From an uncultured Lachnospiraceae bacterium (GTDB taxonomy: Bacteria; Bacillota; Clostridia; Lachnospirales; Lachnospiraceae), in assembly GCA_947630025.1 (NCBI GenBank), contig CANRFZ010000012.1:1-64000 (forward strand): a stretch of 64,000 nucleotides of DNA, in the 5' to 3' direction. The position numbers were made by a program, and so were the translations under genes. Shown here in pieces: positions 9,132-19,162 of this stretch (positions within the stretch are counted from its first letter, which is position 1; each line of letters begins with the position of its first letter). The notes under the pieces were generated by a model that ran no database searches, had not been told where the DNA came from, and was given only the letters and a program-made list of their open reading frames with translations.

Positions 9132-9295
9132 AGGCGGCATTTTTGACACGGAAATCCGGGTATCGGCCATTCGTGAGGGCAGCACATGATTAAATCATGA
9201 TTTAACTATTGGAATTTCTCGTAATGTAATATAGAGGCGGACAAAGACGGAGACAGATAGGAACAAGACTGAAAAAACAATAAAGGGGAGTGCCT

Positions 9296-10306
9296 ATGGA
9301 GGACAAGAGATTTGCAATTCTGATCGACACCGACAATATTTCCTCAAAATATATTGCGGCGATCATGGATGAAATGACGAAACACGGGATCGTTACTTAC
9401 CGGAGGGCCTACGGCGACTGGACAAGCACGCAGGCCAAGAGCTGGAAGACGAAGCTGGCGGAAAATTCCATCACGCCGATGCAGCAGTTCAGTAATACGG
9501 TGGGCAAGAACGCCACGGATTCCACGCTGATCATCGACGCGATGGATATTCTGTATACGGGAAATGTGGACGGCTTCTGCATTGTATCCAGCGACGGCGA
9601 TTTCACGCGGCTGGCGATCCGGCTGCGGGAATCCGGCATGGCGGTGGTCGGCATGGGCGAGGAAAAGACGCCCCGCTCTTTTCGGACGGCCTGTTCGCAG
9701 TTTACCGTGTTGGAGAACCTGATCGACGAGGACGAGGAGGAACTGCAGGAGGACGGCAAGAGCGCACCGGGCAAAAAGAGCGGCGCGGGCAAGGGCGCTT
9801 CCGGCAAGAAGGCTTCCAAGGGCGACAAGGAATCCGGCACGATCAAGAAGGACGTCATAGAGAGCGCGATTATCAATATTATTACGGAGAACGAGAACAA
9901 GGACAAGGAGACGGGGCTGGGCGAGATCGGCAGCAGGCTGCTGAATAAGTACCCCGATTTCGACGTGCGAAACTACGGCTACAGTCTGTTGTCGCGTTTT
10001 CTGGAGGAGATTCCCAGCCTGAAGCTGGTCAAGAACGGGCGCAGCATCAATGTGGAGCTGGTGGAGAACCGGGAGACGCAGGCGGAAGTCACCGATTATA
10101 TCAGAAAGGTCGTGCAGGACAAGGGCAAGAAGGGTGTGCGCGTCGGCGAGCTGAGCAATAGCGTACACCAGAAATACACGTTGTTTAAACCGCAGAATTA
10201 CGGCTATTCACAGTTTACCAAGTTTCTGCAGGCGATACCGGAGCTGGAGCTCTACGGCGCCGCCAATGCCCGCATGGTGCGTATCGCGGAGGGTGACGAT
10301 GACTGA
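9296..10306 (+). CDS. NYN-domain RNase-like protein with C-terminal OST-HTH/LOTUS repeats
   Basis: FAILIDTDNISSKYIAAIMDEM...GKNATDSTLIIDAMDILYTGNVDGFCIVSSDGDFTRLAIRLRESG; two C-terminal NYGYSxxxxFLxxIPxL repeats. Confidence 0.85.
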   Translation: MEDKRFAILIDTDNISSKYIAAIMDEMTKHGIVTYRRAYGDWTSTQAKSWKTKLAENSITPMQQFSNTVGKNATDSTLIIDAMDILYTGNVDGFCIVSSDGDFTRLAIRLRESGMAVVGMGEEKTPRSFRTACSQFTVLENLIDEDEEELQEDGKSAPGKKSGAGKGASGKKASKGDKESGTIKKDVIESAIINIITENENKDKETGLGEIGSRLLNKYPDFDVRNYGYSLLSRFLEEIPSLKLVKNGRSINVELVENRETQAEVTDYIRKVVQDKGKKGVRVGELSNSVHQKYTLFKPQNYGYSQFTKFLQAIPELELYGAANARMVRIAEGDDD

Positions 10307-10661
10307 TCTGTGGTGTCTGGCGGCGGCGGCGCTGGCCGCTTTGTGTATGGCGCTGCTCGTGCTGCGGCGGTATCTCCGGCTGCGGACGGTGCGCATCTAT
10401 AATTGGAACGGCAGACGATACTGCTATCTGGGGCGTGGCCGCGTGCGGCGGGCCGGCGGCGGCTATCGTGTGCGGCTGACGGAGAGGCTGGCAGATCTGT
10501 CCTACACGACGTTGTACCGGATCTGTCCGTCGCGGGAGTTCGTGCGCAGGCATCTGTATGCGGATCTGGCGGTTCTGGCGGGCGCGGAGCAGCGGTTATT
10601 GGCGGTGGAGCCCCATATGCAGCTATCCGTCTACTACCGCAGGGAATGGAGCGGCTTATGA
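10299..10661 (+). CDS. small membrane-anchored hypothetical protein
   Basis: MTDLWCLAAAALAALCMALLVLRRYLRL...; ATGA-overlapped with upstream gene. Confidence 0.6.
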   Translation: MTDLWCLAAAALAALCMALLVLRRYLRLRTVRIYNWNGRRYCYLGRGRVRRAGGGYRVRLTERLADLSYTTLYRICPSREFVRRHLYADLAVLAGAEQRLLAVEPHMQLSVYYRREWSGL

Positions 10662-11671
10662 TAACAGTCAGTCTGTGCATGATCGTCAAAAATGAAGAAC
10701 GGGTTCTGGCGCGGTGTCTGGATAGCCTTGCCGGACTGATGGATGAGATCGTCATCGTGGACACGGGTTCGACGGATGCGACGAAGCAGATCGCCGCACG
10801 CTACACGGACAGGATCTACGACTATGTTTGGACGGGGGATTTCGCGGCGGCGCGGAATTATGCCTTTTCCAAGGCGACGATGGAGTACATTTATTCCGCC
10901 GATGCGGACGAGGTGCTGGACGAGCCCAACCGGGAGGCGTTCCGCAGGCTGAAAGAGGCGCTGCTCCCGGAGATCGACGTGGTGCAGATGTACTATGCGA
11001 ACCAGCTTGCCAATAACACGATCTACAATTTTGACCGGGAACTGCGGCCCAAACTTTTTAAAAGGCTCCGCACGTTCCGCTGGCAGGGAGCGATCCACGA
11101 GCAGATCGGGCTGGAGCCGGTAATTTATGACAGTGATGTCGAAATTTGCCATATGCCGGAGACGAACCATAAGGACAGGGATCTGGCGGCCTTTGCGCGC
11201 ATGACGGGCGAGGGCGTCAGGCTGGACAGAAGGCTGCACGGCATCTATGCCAGAGAGTTGTTTGTCTCCGGGGAGGAGCGGGATTTTATCGCGGCTGGCG
11301 CATTTTTCCGACAATCGTGTCAGGATACGGACAGGAGCCTCGACGAGATTCGGGAGGCGGCGTGCGTGGCTGCCCGGGCAGCGCGGCTTAGCGGCGATGT
11401 GGAGGATTTTTTTAAATATGCGATGAAAGTCGTCGCCAGCGACGGATGCGCGGAGATCTGCTGCGAGCTGGGGGAATTTTATCTGGCCAAAAAGGATATG
11501 GACGAAGCGATCGTCTGGTTTTATAATGGGGCATATGAGACGGAAAGCATCCTGAATATCCATTACGGCGGCGACATTCCGCTGCGCGGACTGGCCAGAT
11601 GCTACCGGGAGGCCGGCCACGCGGAGCAGGCGGCGGCGTATGAGAAGCTGGCGCGGGAATGGAAGGCTTAG
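10658..11671 (+). CDS. family 2 glycosyltransferase with C-terminal TPR-like region
   Basis: MITVSLCMIVKNEERVLARCLDSLAGLMDEIVIVDTGSTDATKQIA...YIYSADADEVL; true start is internal to ORF 10403. Confidence 0.88.
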   Translation: MITVSLCMIVKNEERVLARCLDSLAGLMDEIVIVDTGSTDATKQIAARYTDRIYDYVWTGDFAAARNYAFSKATMEYIYSADADEVLDEPNREAFRRLKEALLPEIDVVQMYYANQLANNTIYNFDRELRPKLFKRLRTFRWQGAIHEQIGLEPVIYDSDVEICHMPETNHKDRDLAAFARMTGEGVRLDRRLHGIYARELFVSGEERDFIAAGAFFRQSCQDTDRSLDEIREAACVAARAARLSGDVEDFFKYAMKVVASDGCAEICCELGEFYLAKKDMDEAIVWFYNGAYETESILNIHYGGDIPLRGLARCYREAGHAEQAAAYEKLAREWKA

Positions 11672-11794
11672 CGTCAGCGCCCGCGCAGGAACGGATGACA
11701 TCATTGTCAGTATAGGCAGGCCGCGGCGCGGCATCGGCGGACGGGCCGGAGGCTATCGCGGCCAGGATCGGAAAGGACGAGAGAACAGGCGGAA

Positions 11795-12856
11795 ATGAGC
11801 TGGACAGACAATGTACGGAAAGTGGTGCCCTACGTCGCGGGTGAGCAGCCCAGACGCCCGGGCGTGATCAAACTAAATACCAACGAGTGCCCTTATCCCC
11901 CGGCGCCGGGAGTGGCGCAGCGCCTGACCGAGATGGAGCCGGAGCAGATGCGGCTGTATCCGCAGTTTCCGGAGCAGTCGGAGCTGGCGCGGGAGCTGGC
12001 CGCCGCTTACGGAATCGACACAGAGCGGCTTTTTATCGGGGACGGCTCGGACGACGTGCTCTCGCTGGCGTTCCAGACCTTTTTCCAGTCGGGGAAGCCG
12101 GTCTTTTTTCCGGATATCACGTATTCGTTCTACGACGTATGGGCGGATCTGTACCGCATTCCTTATGAAAAAAAGCCGCTTGACGCGGATTTTCGGATCA
12201 GGGTGCAGGATTATGTGCAGCCAAACGGCGGCGTCATCTTTCCCAATCCCAACGCGCCTACGGGCATCCTGATGGCGCTGTCCGACGTGGAGGCGGTCGT
12301 GGCGGCGAACCGTGATGCGGTGGTGATCGTGGACGAGGCGTATATTGACTTCGGCGGCGTAAGCTGCCTGCCGCTGATCGAGCGGTATGACAACCTGCTG
12401 GTGGTGCAGACCTTTTCCAAATCGCGCTCCATGGCGGGCATGAGAATCGGCTACGCGATGGGGAGTCCCGCGCTGATCCGCTATCTCAACGACGTGAAAT
12501 ATTCGGTCAATTCCTACACGATGAACTATGCGGCGCTGCAGCTCGGCGCTGCGGCGGTTCGGGACGAGGCATATTTCCGGCAGAACTGCGATAAGATTAT
12601 AAAGACACGCGAAAAGGCGGAAAAAGAGCTGGCGGCGCTGGGATTTACGTTTCCTGCGTCTTTGGCCAATTTTATTTTTGCAAGCCACGCGCGTGTGCCT
12701 GCCAAAGAGATTTATGAAAAGCTGAAAGAAAATGACATATATGTCAGATATTGGAACAAACCGCGGATTGACAACTATCTGCGCATCACGATCGGAACGG
12801 ATGAGCAGATGGAAGCGTTGTACCGCGCGCTGGAGCGCATCTGCGGACGGAGGTGA
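11795..12856 (+). CDS. hisC: histidinol-phosphate aminotransferase
   Basis: IKLNTNECPYPPAPGV...FIGDGSDDVLSLAFQTFF...VQTFSKSRSMAGMRIGYAMG. Confidence 0.9.
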   Translation: MSWTDNVRKVVPYVAGEQPRRPGVIKLNTNECPYPPAPGVAQRLTEMEPEQMRLYPQFPEQSELARELAAAYGIDTERLFIGDGSDDVLSLAFQTFFQSGKPVFFPDITYSFYDVWADLYRIPYEKKPLDADFRIRVQDYVQPNGGVIFPNPNAPTGILMALSDVEAVVAANRDAVVIVDEAYIDFGGVSCLPLIERYDNLLVVQTFSKSRSMAGMRIGYAMGSPALIRYLNDVKYSVNSYTMNYAALQLGAAAVRDEAYFRQNCDKIIKTREKAEKELAALGFTFPASLANFIFASHARVPAKEIYEKLKENDIYVRYWNKPRIDNYLRITIGTDEQMEALYRALERICGRR

Positions 12857-12858
12857 CT

Positions 12859-13359
12859 ATGGAGAAGCTGGCAGCCGCTTTTGCGGCCACATTGGGAAAA
12901 TATGTATCAAAGGAGATCGTGGTGTTCCTCATATCGATGGTGCCCATCCTAGAGCTGCGGGGCGGACTGATCGTGTCCTCGCTGCTGCAGGTGCCTATCA
13001 CCACGGCAATACCGCTTTGTATCATCGGCAATATCATACCGATTCCGTTTATCCTGCTCTTTATCAGACAGATTTTCAAATGGATGAAAAAGATCCGTCT
13101 GTTCCGCGGGCTGATCGAAAAGCTGGAAAAGCGGGCGATGAGCAAGAGCGACACGATCAAGCAGTACGAATTTTGGGGACTGGTGCTCTTTGTGGGGATT
13201 CCGCTGCCGGGCACCGGCGCGTGGACGGGCTCCCTGATCGCGGCGTTACTGGAGGTGGACTTCAAGAAAGCGGTTCTGGCGGAGCTGTTAGGCATCATCA
13301 TCGCCACGGTCATCATGTCGATAGTCTCCTACGGCCTGCTGGGGACGCTGCTGCACTAG
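12859..13359 (+). CDS. small multi-drug export family protein (COG2426-like)
   Basis: MVPILELRGGLIVSSLLQVPITTAIPLCIIGNIIPIPFILLFI...GIPLPGTGAWTGSLIAALL. Confidence 0.85.
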   Translation: MEKLAAAFAATLGKYVSKEIVVFLISMVPILELRGGLIVSSLLQVPITTAIPLCIIGNIIPIPFILLFIRQIFKWMKKIRLFRGLIEKLEKRAMSKSDTIKQYEFWGLVLFVGIPLPGTGAWTGSLIAALLEVDFKKAVLAELLGIIIATVIMSIVSYGLLGTLLH

Positions 13360-13476
13360 CCGGAGCCTTATACCGGAAGGCGGACGGATGTGCAGGATAG
13401 CTGCGCTGCGCCGTGCGGACGAGCCGGACAGACACGCCGCAGGTGCGCCGGGCAGATACGAAACGAGGAATGACAG

Positions 13477-14394
13477 ATGGAAATGGACGCATACACCGGG
13501 TTCGCGCAGGTATACGATACGTTTATGGACGACACGCCCTATGAGGAGTGGTGCGCCTGTCTGGTAAAACTGCTGGAAAAGTACCGCGTCCCGAATGAGA
13601 AAACAAAAAGTGACAATACTGTCACAAATGAAACAAACGCCGAAAAAGCTGCGAATCCCGCAGAAGGCGTGAGGGACGCTGATCCTGCGGATGACGCGCT
13701 CAGGCAGGAGCGCAATACGATCGTGGACTTGGGCTGCGGCACTGGCACGCTGACGGAGCTTCTGGCGCGGCGCGGCTACGATATGATCGGCATCGACAGT
13801 TCCGAGGAAATGCTGCAGATCGCCATGGAGAAGCGGGACAGATCCGGGCTGGACATTCTGTATCTGCTGCAGGATATGCGCTCTTTTGAACTCTACGGCG
13901 CGGCGGGCGCGGTGATCAGCGTCTGTGACAGCCTCAACTATCTTCTGGAGGAGCCGGATGTGACGGAGACTTTCCGGCTGGTCAACAATTATCTGCTGCC
14001 CGGCGGTCTTTTTCTCTTTGATTTCAATACGGTATATAAATATGAGACGGTGATCGGCGATGCGACGATCGCGGAGAACCGGGAGCGGTGCAGTTTTATC
14101 TGGGAAAACTATTATCATGCGGCGGAGCAGATCAACGAGTACGACCTGACGGTCTTTGTGCGGGAGCAGAGCGGGCCGGACGGAGACGGAGACGGCGATG
14201 CCGGATTCAGGCGGTTCCGGGAGACTCACTACCAGCGGGGCTACACGCTGGCGCAGATGCAGGCGTGTCTGGCGGAGGCGGGGCTGGTATTTCTGGAGGC
14301 GTTCGACGCGGACACCCACGGAGCGGTGCGGGACGTCAGCGAACGGATTTATGTGGCCGCGGCCAAACGCGGCGGAAGGACAGAAACGGTATGA
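13477..14394 (+). CDS. class I SAM-dependent methyltransferase
   Basis: YTGFAQVYDTFMDDTPYEEWC...IVDLGCGTGTLTELLARRGYDMIGIDSSEEML. Confidence 0.9.
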   Translation: MEMDAYTGFAQVYDTFMDDTPYEEWCACLVKLLEKYRVPNEKTKSDNTVTNETNAEKAANPAEGVRDADPADDALRQERNTIVDLGCGTGTLTELLARRGYDMIGIDSSEEMLQIAMEKRDRSGLDILYLLQDMRSFELYGAAGAVISVCDSLNYLLEEPDVTETFRLVNNYLLPGGLFLFDFNTVYKYETVIGDATIAENRERCSFIWENYYHAAEQINEYDLTVFVREQSGPDGDGDGDAGFRRFRETHYQRGYTLAQMQACLAEAGLVFLEAFDADTHGAVRDVSERIYVAAAKRGGRTETV

Positions 14395-15290
14395 GCGATT
14401 ATATGGTCAGGGCGACGGCGGCGGACGCGCAGATACGCGCCTTTGCCGTTACGTCCGCGGAGACGGTGGAATATGCGAGGAGCGCACACAATTTGAGCCC
14501 TGTGGTGACGGCGGCGCTGGGGCGGCTGATGACAGGCGGCCTGATGATGGGAAGTATGCTGAAAGGGCAGGACGATATGCTGACGCTGAAAATCAACGGC
14601 GACGGCCCCGTGCATGGGCTGACCGTGACGGCTGATTCCCACGGAAATGTAAAGGGCTATGCGGACAATCCGCAGGCCATGATGCCGCCGAATGCCGCCG
14701 GCAAGCTGGATGTGGGCGGCGTAGTCGGCGCGGGCACGCTCACGGTGATCCGGGATATGGGCCTCAAAGATCCTTATTCCTCCACGGTGAAGCTGGCCAC
14801 GGGCGAGATCGGCGACGACCTGACGTACTACTTTGCCGCATCCGAGCAGATTCCGTCGGTGGTGGCGCTGGGCGTGCTGATGGCCAGAAACAATACCGTG
14901 AAGCAGGCGGGCGGCTTTATGATCCAACTGATGCCCTATACGGACGAGGCGGTCATAACCGCGCTGGAACATAAAATGACACAACTGTCATCTGTGACGT
15001 CGCTGCTGGAGGAGGGCTGCACGCCGGAGCAGATTTTGGAGCTTGTGCTGGGAGAGTTCGGCGTGGAGATCACCGACAGGATTCCGGCGGCGTTTCACTG
15101 TAATTGCAGCAGAAGCCGGGTGGAAAAGGTGCTGGCGTCCCTGAGCCGGAAGGAGCTGCAGGAGATGATCGACGAGGGGCGCGACGTGACGCTGAACTGT
15201 CATTTCTGCAACACGGACTATGTTTTTACGCCGGCGGATATTTCCGGGCGATTGGGACAGACTATACAGGACGAAAGGCGGTATTCATGA
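14391..15290 (+). CDS. hslO: Hsp33 family redox-regulated chaperone
   Basis: MSDYMVRATAADAQIRAFAVTSAETV...FHCNCSRSRVEKVL...LNCHFCNTDYVF (CxC and CxxC). Confidence 0.92.
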   Translation: MSDYMVRATAADAQIRAFAVTSAETVEYARSAHNLSPVVTAALGRLMTGGLMMGSMLKGQDDMLTLKINGDGPVHGLTVTADSHGNVKGYADNPQAMMPPNAAGKLDVGGVVGAGTLTVIRDMGLKDPYSSTVKLATGEIGDDLTYYFAASEQIPSVVALGVLMARNNTVKQAGGFMIQLMPYTDEAVITALEHKMTQLSSVTSLLEEGCTPEQILELVLGEFGVEITDRIPAAFHCNCSRSRVEKVLASLSRKELQEMIDEGRDVTLNCHFCNTDYVFTPADISGRLGQTIQDERRYS

Positions 15291-17206
15291 GACACGGATT
15301 TGTCAAGGCTGCGGCGGTGACGCCCAGAATCAAGGTTGCGGATACGGAGTACAATGCGGAGCAGGTTTGCAGGGGGATCGGGAACGCCTTGGCCGGAGGC
15401 GCGAAGATCATCGTATTTCCGGAACTTTGTCTGACAGGATATACCTGCGGAGACTTGTTTTTGCAGGAGCTTCTGCTGGAACAGGCAAAGGAGGCGCTGC
15501 GCACTGTGGCGGAGCGCACGGAGGGGAGCGACGCGCTGGTGTTCGTAGGGCTTCCGCTGGAAAAAGAAGGGAAACTCTACAATACGGCTGCCGTCCTGCA
15601 GAACGGCGAAATCCTCGCTTTTGTCCCCAAGCGGTTTATCCCGTCCTATGCGGAGTTCTATGAGACGAGGCATTTTGCGCCGGGCAATACATCCGCAGAA
15701 ATGGTTCGGTTCGACGGCAGGGAAGTGCCTTTCGGAACGGACATTCTGCTCAAGACGGACGTCTGCGGCGGCATGACGGTGGCGTGCGAGCTATGCGAGG
15801 ATCTGTGGGCGCCGTTGTCGCCCTCGGTGTCCCACGCGCTGGCGGGCGCCAATGTGATTGTGAATCTCTCCGCCTCCGACGAGACGGTGGGAAAAGACGA
15901 GTACCGTCAGATGCTCGTGCGTTCCGCCTCGGCGAAGCTGATCGCGGCCTACATCTATACATCCGCGGCGGAAGGTGAATCCACGCAGGATCTGGTCTTC
16001 GGCGGACATAATATCATCGCGGAGAACGGCGTGATACTGGCGCAGACCGCGCGCTTCGCCCCGGAAACCGCCTATGCGGACATCGATATCCACAGACTGC
16101 GCCACGAGAGACGGCGGATGTCCACGTTCGGGGCGTGCGGCGGGCAGAACCGCACTTATCTGTCCGTGCCTGTCCACATGGAGACGGAAGAAACCGCGCT
16201 GGAGAGAACGTTTGACATGAGGCCGTTTGTGCCGTCGGACAAGGCGCAGAAAGAGAAACGCTGCGAGGAGATTCTGGCGATTCAGTCCTGTGGCCTGAAG
16301 AAGCGGTACGAGCACACGGGCTGCCGGTCAGCCGTCATCGGCGTATCCGGCGGGCTGGATTCCACGCTGGCGCTTTTGGTGACGGTGCGCGCCTTCGATA
16401 TGCTGGGGCTGCCGCGGGAGCAGATCACGGCGGTGACGATGCCGTGTTTCGGCACCACGGACAGAACCTATGGGAATGCCCATAAGCTGGCACAGGCGCT
16501 GGGCGTCACGCTGGAGGAGATCGATATCAAAGAGGCGGTTGCCGTGCATTTCAAAGAGATCGGACAGAGTCTGGAAGTGCATGACGTGACTTACGAGAAC
16601 GGACAGGCCAGAGAGCGCACCCAGATCCTGATGGATATCGCGAACCGCATGGGCGGCATGGTGATCGGAACAGGAGATATGTCGGAGCTGGCGCTGGGAT
16701 GGGCCACCTATAACGGCGATCATATGTCCATGTACGGCGTCAACGCGAGCGTGCCCAAGACGCTGGTGCGCCATCTGGTGCAGTACTGTGCGGACACGTG
16801 CGACCACGCGGAGCTGCGGATCGTGCTTTTGGATATACTTGACACACCTGTCAGTCCGGAACTACTTCCTCCCGCGGACGGGGTGATCTCCCAGCGGACG
16901 GAAGATCTGGTGGGCCCCTATGAGCTGCACGACTTTTTCCTGTACTATATGCTGCGCTGCGGTTTTGAGCCCGCCAAGATATACCGCATCGCCTGCCGGA
17001 CGTTCCAAGGCGTATATGACAATAGTGTCATATTAAAATGGCTCAAAACCTTTTATGCAAGATTCTTTGCGCAGCAGTTTAAGCGCTCCTGCCTTCCCGA
17101 CGGGCCCAAAGTGGGAAGCGTGGCGGTTTCGCCCAGAGGCGATCTGCGTATGCCCTCCGATGCGTGCGCGGCGGCATGGCTGAAGCAGGTGGAAGAACTG
17201 TCCTAG
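15287..17206 (+). CDS. nadE: glutamine-dependent NAD+ synthase
   Basis: N-terminal nitrilase domain (VFPELCLTGYTCGDLF) and C-terminal SGGLDSTLALLV, GTGDMSELALGW. Confidence 0.93.
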   Translation: MRHGFVKAAAVTPRIKVADTEYNAEQVCRGIGNALAGGAKIIVFPELCLTGYTCGDLFLQELLLEQAKEALRTVAERTEGSDALVFVGLPLEKEGKLYNTAAVLQNGEILAFVPKRFIPSYAEFYETRHFAPGNTSAEMVRFDGREVPFGTDILLKTDVCGGMTVACELCEDLWAPLSPSVSHALAGANVIVNLSASDETVGKDEYRQMLVRSASAKLIAAYIYTSAAEGESTQDLVFGGHNIIAENGVILAQTARFAPETAYADIDIHRLRHERRRMSTFGACGGQNRTYLSVPVHMETEETALERTFDMRPFVPSDKAQKEKRCEEILAIQSCGLKKRYEHTGCRSAVIGVSGGLDSTLALLVTVRAFDMLGLPREQITAVTMPCFGTTDRTYGNAHKLAQALGVTLEEIDIKEAVAVHFKEIGQSLEVHDVTYENGQARERTQILMDIANRMGGMVIGTGDMSELALGWATYNGDHMSMYGVNASVPKTLVRHLVQYCADTCDHAELRIVLLDILDTPVSPELLPPADGVISQRTEDLVGPYELHDFFLYYMLRCGFEPAKIYRIACRTFQGVYDNSVILKWLKTFYARFFAQQFKRSCLPDGPKVGSVAVSPRGDLRMPSDACAAAWLKQVEELS

Positions 17207-17211
17207 CCCGC

Positions 17212-17269
17212 GCCGCCTACTCCGTGCCGCCTATTCCGTGTTGTCTACTTCGTGCCGTCTATTCCTCGT
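17212..17269 (+). repeat. four degenerate copies of a 14-bp unit GCCGCCTAYTCCGT
   Basis: gccgcctactccgt gccgcctattccgt gttgtctacttcgt gccgtctattcctcgt. Confidence 0.75.
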
Positions 17270-17729
17270 CGTCGCCTTCGTTTTCCAGCGCTTTGTTTAA
17301 CGAGGCGGTGATGGCGTTAAAGAGCACGGTGGACGTGTATTTACTGTCGTCGGGATAGGTGATCCCCTCCAGACTCTGGTTTGCGATAATCTGATCCGCC
17401 AGATCTTCAAAGGACGGCTCTATCAGAGGATACATGGTAGCTACCGCCTCGTCCAGATTGACGAGCCGTATGGAATTGATATTCTTTTCGTCCACGGTCA
17501 CTTCGATCTCGACAACGTTGCCGTTCAGGATCAGCGACGTTGTATACACGCCGGGTATGTAGGTGCTGTCGGCTGCCTGCGTCGCGGTGGACAGAGTCGC
17601 CCTCTTTTCCTCTTTGGGCAGGAACATGATGATGAGCAGGACGATGAAAAGGATACCGAGCACGGCGAAGATTCCGGTATATATCAATTCTTTTACATGA
17701 AGCACGATGATCTTGGTCTTGGAACTCAT
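17259..17729 (-). CDS. membrane-anchored protein with possible FMN-binding-like domain
   Basis: MSSKTKIIVLHVKELIYTGIFAVLGILFIVLLIIMF...YIPGVYTTSLILNGNVVEIEVTVDEKNINSIRLVN. Confidence 0.6.
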   Translation of the reverse strand: MSSKTKIIVLHVKELIYTGIFAVLGILFIVLLIIMFLPKEEKRATLSTATQAADSTYIPGVYTTSLILNGNVVEIEVTVDEKNINSIRLVNLDEAVATMYPLIEPSFEDLADQIIANQSLEGITYPDDSKYTSTVLFNAITASLNKALENEGDDEE

Positions 17730-17848
17730 AGTGATATCCCCACAGAAAATCTTTTTAATAATGTATGAGGCGGGCGGGAAGATTATGTATCGGAAAAAGG
17801 AACTTTTGGATCGCCGCATGACCGCGGCTTTCCGGGGACGGATCGTTG

Positions 17849-17877
17849 TTGAAAGTCGGGCGTGTTTTTGCTATACT
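17849..17877 (+). promoter_or_regulatory. sigma70-type promoter TTGAAA-N17-TATACT
   Basis: Hexamers and 17-bp spacer seen upstream of 17943. Confidence 0.65.
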
Positions 17878-17942
17878 CAAAAAAGAAACGGGCGGAAAGA
17901 TTTTCCGCAGCGAAACTTGATCGATGGAGGAGAAAGCAAGAG

Positions 17943-19085
17943 ATGAATTTACAGGATTTAGAAGGAAGAATAGCGATATTTGGAGCTACCATGTGGGGTT
18001 GTCAGATTGCCGCAGTTTTAAGGAGGGCAGGAAAAAACGTCAGTATTTATGACAATGACAAGAAAAAGCAAGGGGGGGGGCACGTGATATATGATATGGT
18101 CTGTCTGCCGCCGGATCAAATACAGGCGGGGGATACCTGTATCATCGCAGTAAAAAATGAAACGTTTCAGGCGCAAATAGAGCATCAGGTGAGAGATATG
18201 GGGTGCAGCAGGATCATAATTCCGACTGCACAGGAAATGGAACGGTTAAATAATGAGATGAATGATGAGGATTTTATAAGATGCCTGTGGTATTGCAGAA
18301 TGGATTATGAACTTGATTTAGAAAATCCGAAAACTCTTTGCGAAAAGATACAATGGCTGAAATTGAACCATAAAAAACCTGAATATACAAAGATGGCGGA
18401 TAAATATGAAGTAAAAAAGTACGTGGCGTCGCAGATTGGGGAAGAATATGTCGTTCCGCTCTACCAAGTATGGGACAACGTGGACGATATAGATATTGAC
18501 AAGCTTCCGAATCAGTTTATTTTAAAATGTACGCACGACAGCGGTTCGTTTGTCGTATGCAAGGATAAGAAGAATTTTGATATGGATAAAGCGCGGCAAA
18601 TTCTGCGGCGGGGATGGGAAAAGAATTATTTCAATGAAAACCGGGAGTGGGTATATAAGAATATCAAACCGAGAATCATCGCCGAGCAGTACATAGATTC
18701 ACTGGGAAATCCGGATTCCATAGAGTACAAGGTAACGTGTATGAATGGCAAGGTTGAATTTATTACTATATGCACGGGAATCGCCCATGCGGAATTTGAA
18801 AAAAGGACGAACGATTCCTACGACGTCGATTTTCATCATATGCCGTGGTATGTATTTTATAAAAATTCAACCAAGAAGCTGGAAAAACCGGCTTTGTGGG
18901 ATAAGCTTATCGAGATAAGTGAGAAGCTGGCAAAGGATATACCGTATGTAAGGGTAGATTTTTATATTGCAGACGGAAAGCTTTATTTTGGAGAGATGAC
19001 GTTTTATACATGGTCAGGTTATATGAAATTTACCCCTATCGAGTGGGATCGCATTCTGGGAGACAGGCTTGTGCTCCCGGACTGA
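17943..19085 (+). CDS. TupA-like ATP-grasp polysaccharide biosynthesis protein with N-terminal Rossmann-like module
   Basis: IAIFGATMWGCQIAAVLRRAGKNVSIYDND...NPKTLCEKIQWLKLNHKKPEYTKMADKYEVKKYV...IAEQYID; contains in-frame G9 tract 18072-18080. Confidence 0.85.
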   Translation: MNLQDLEGRIAIFGATMWGCQIAAVLRRAGKNVSIYDNDKKKQGGGHVIYDMVCLPPDQIQAGDTCIIAVKNETFQAQIEHQVRDMGCSRIIIPTAQEMERLNNEMNDEDFIRCLWYCRMDYELDLENPKTLCEKIQWLKLNHKKPEYTKMADKYEVKKYVASQIGEEYVVPLYQVWDNVDDIDIDKLPNQFILKCTHDSGSFVVCKDKKNFDMDKARQILRRGWEKNYFNENREWVYKNIKPRIIAEQYIDSLGNPDSIEYKVTCMNGKVEFITICTGIAHAEFEKRTNDSYDVDFHHMPWYVFYKNSTKKLEKPALWDKLIEISEKLAKDIPYVRVDFYIADGKLYFGEMTFYTWSGYMKFTPIEWDRILGDRLVLPD

Positions 19086-19162
19086 ATGAGTACGATGTCT
19101 GTCCGGTGTGGCGCGGTTTGGCAAAGATCCGGTGACATACCCGGAAGTAAGGAGGACTTGCG

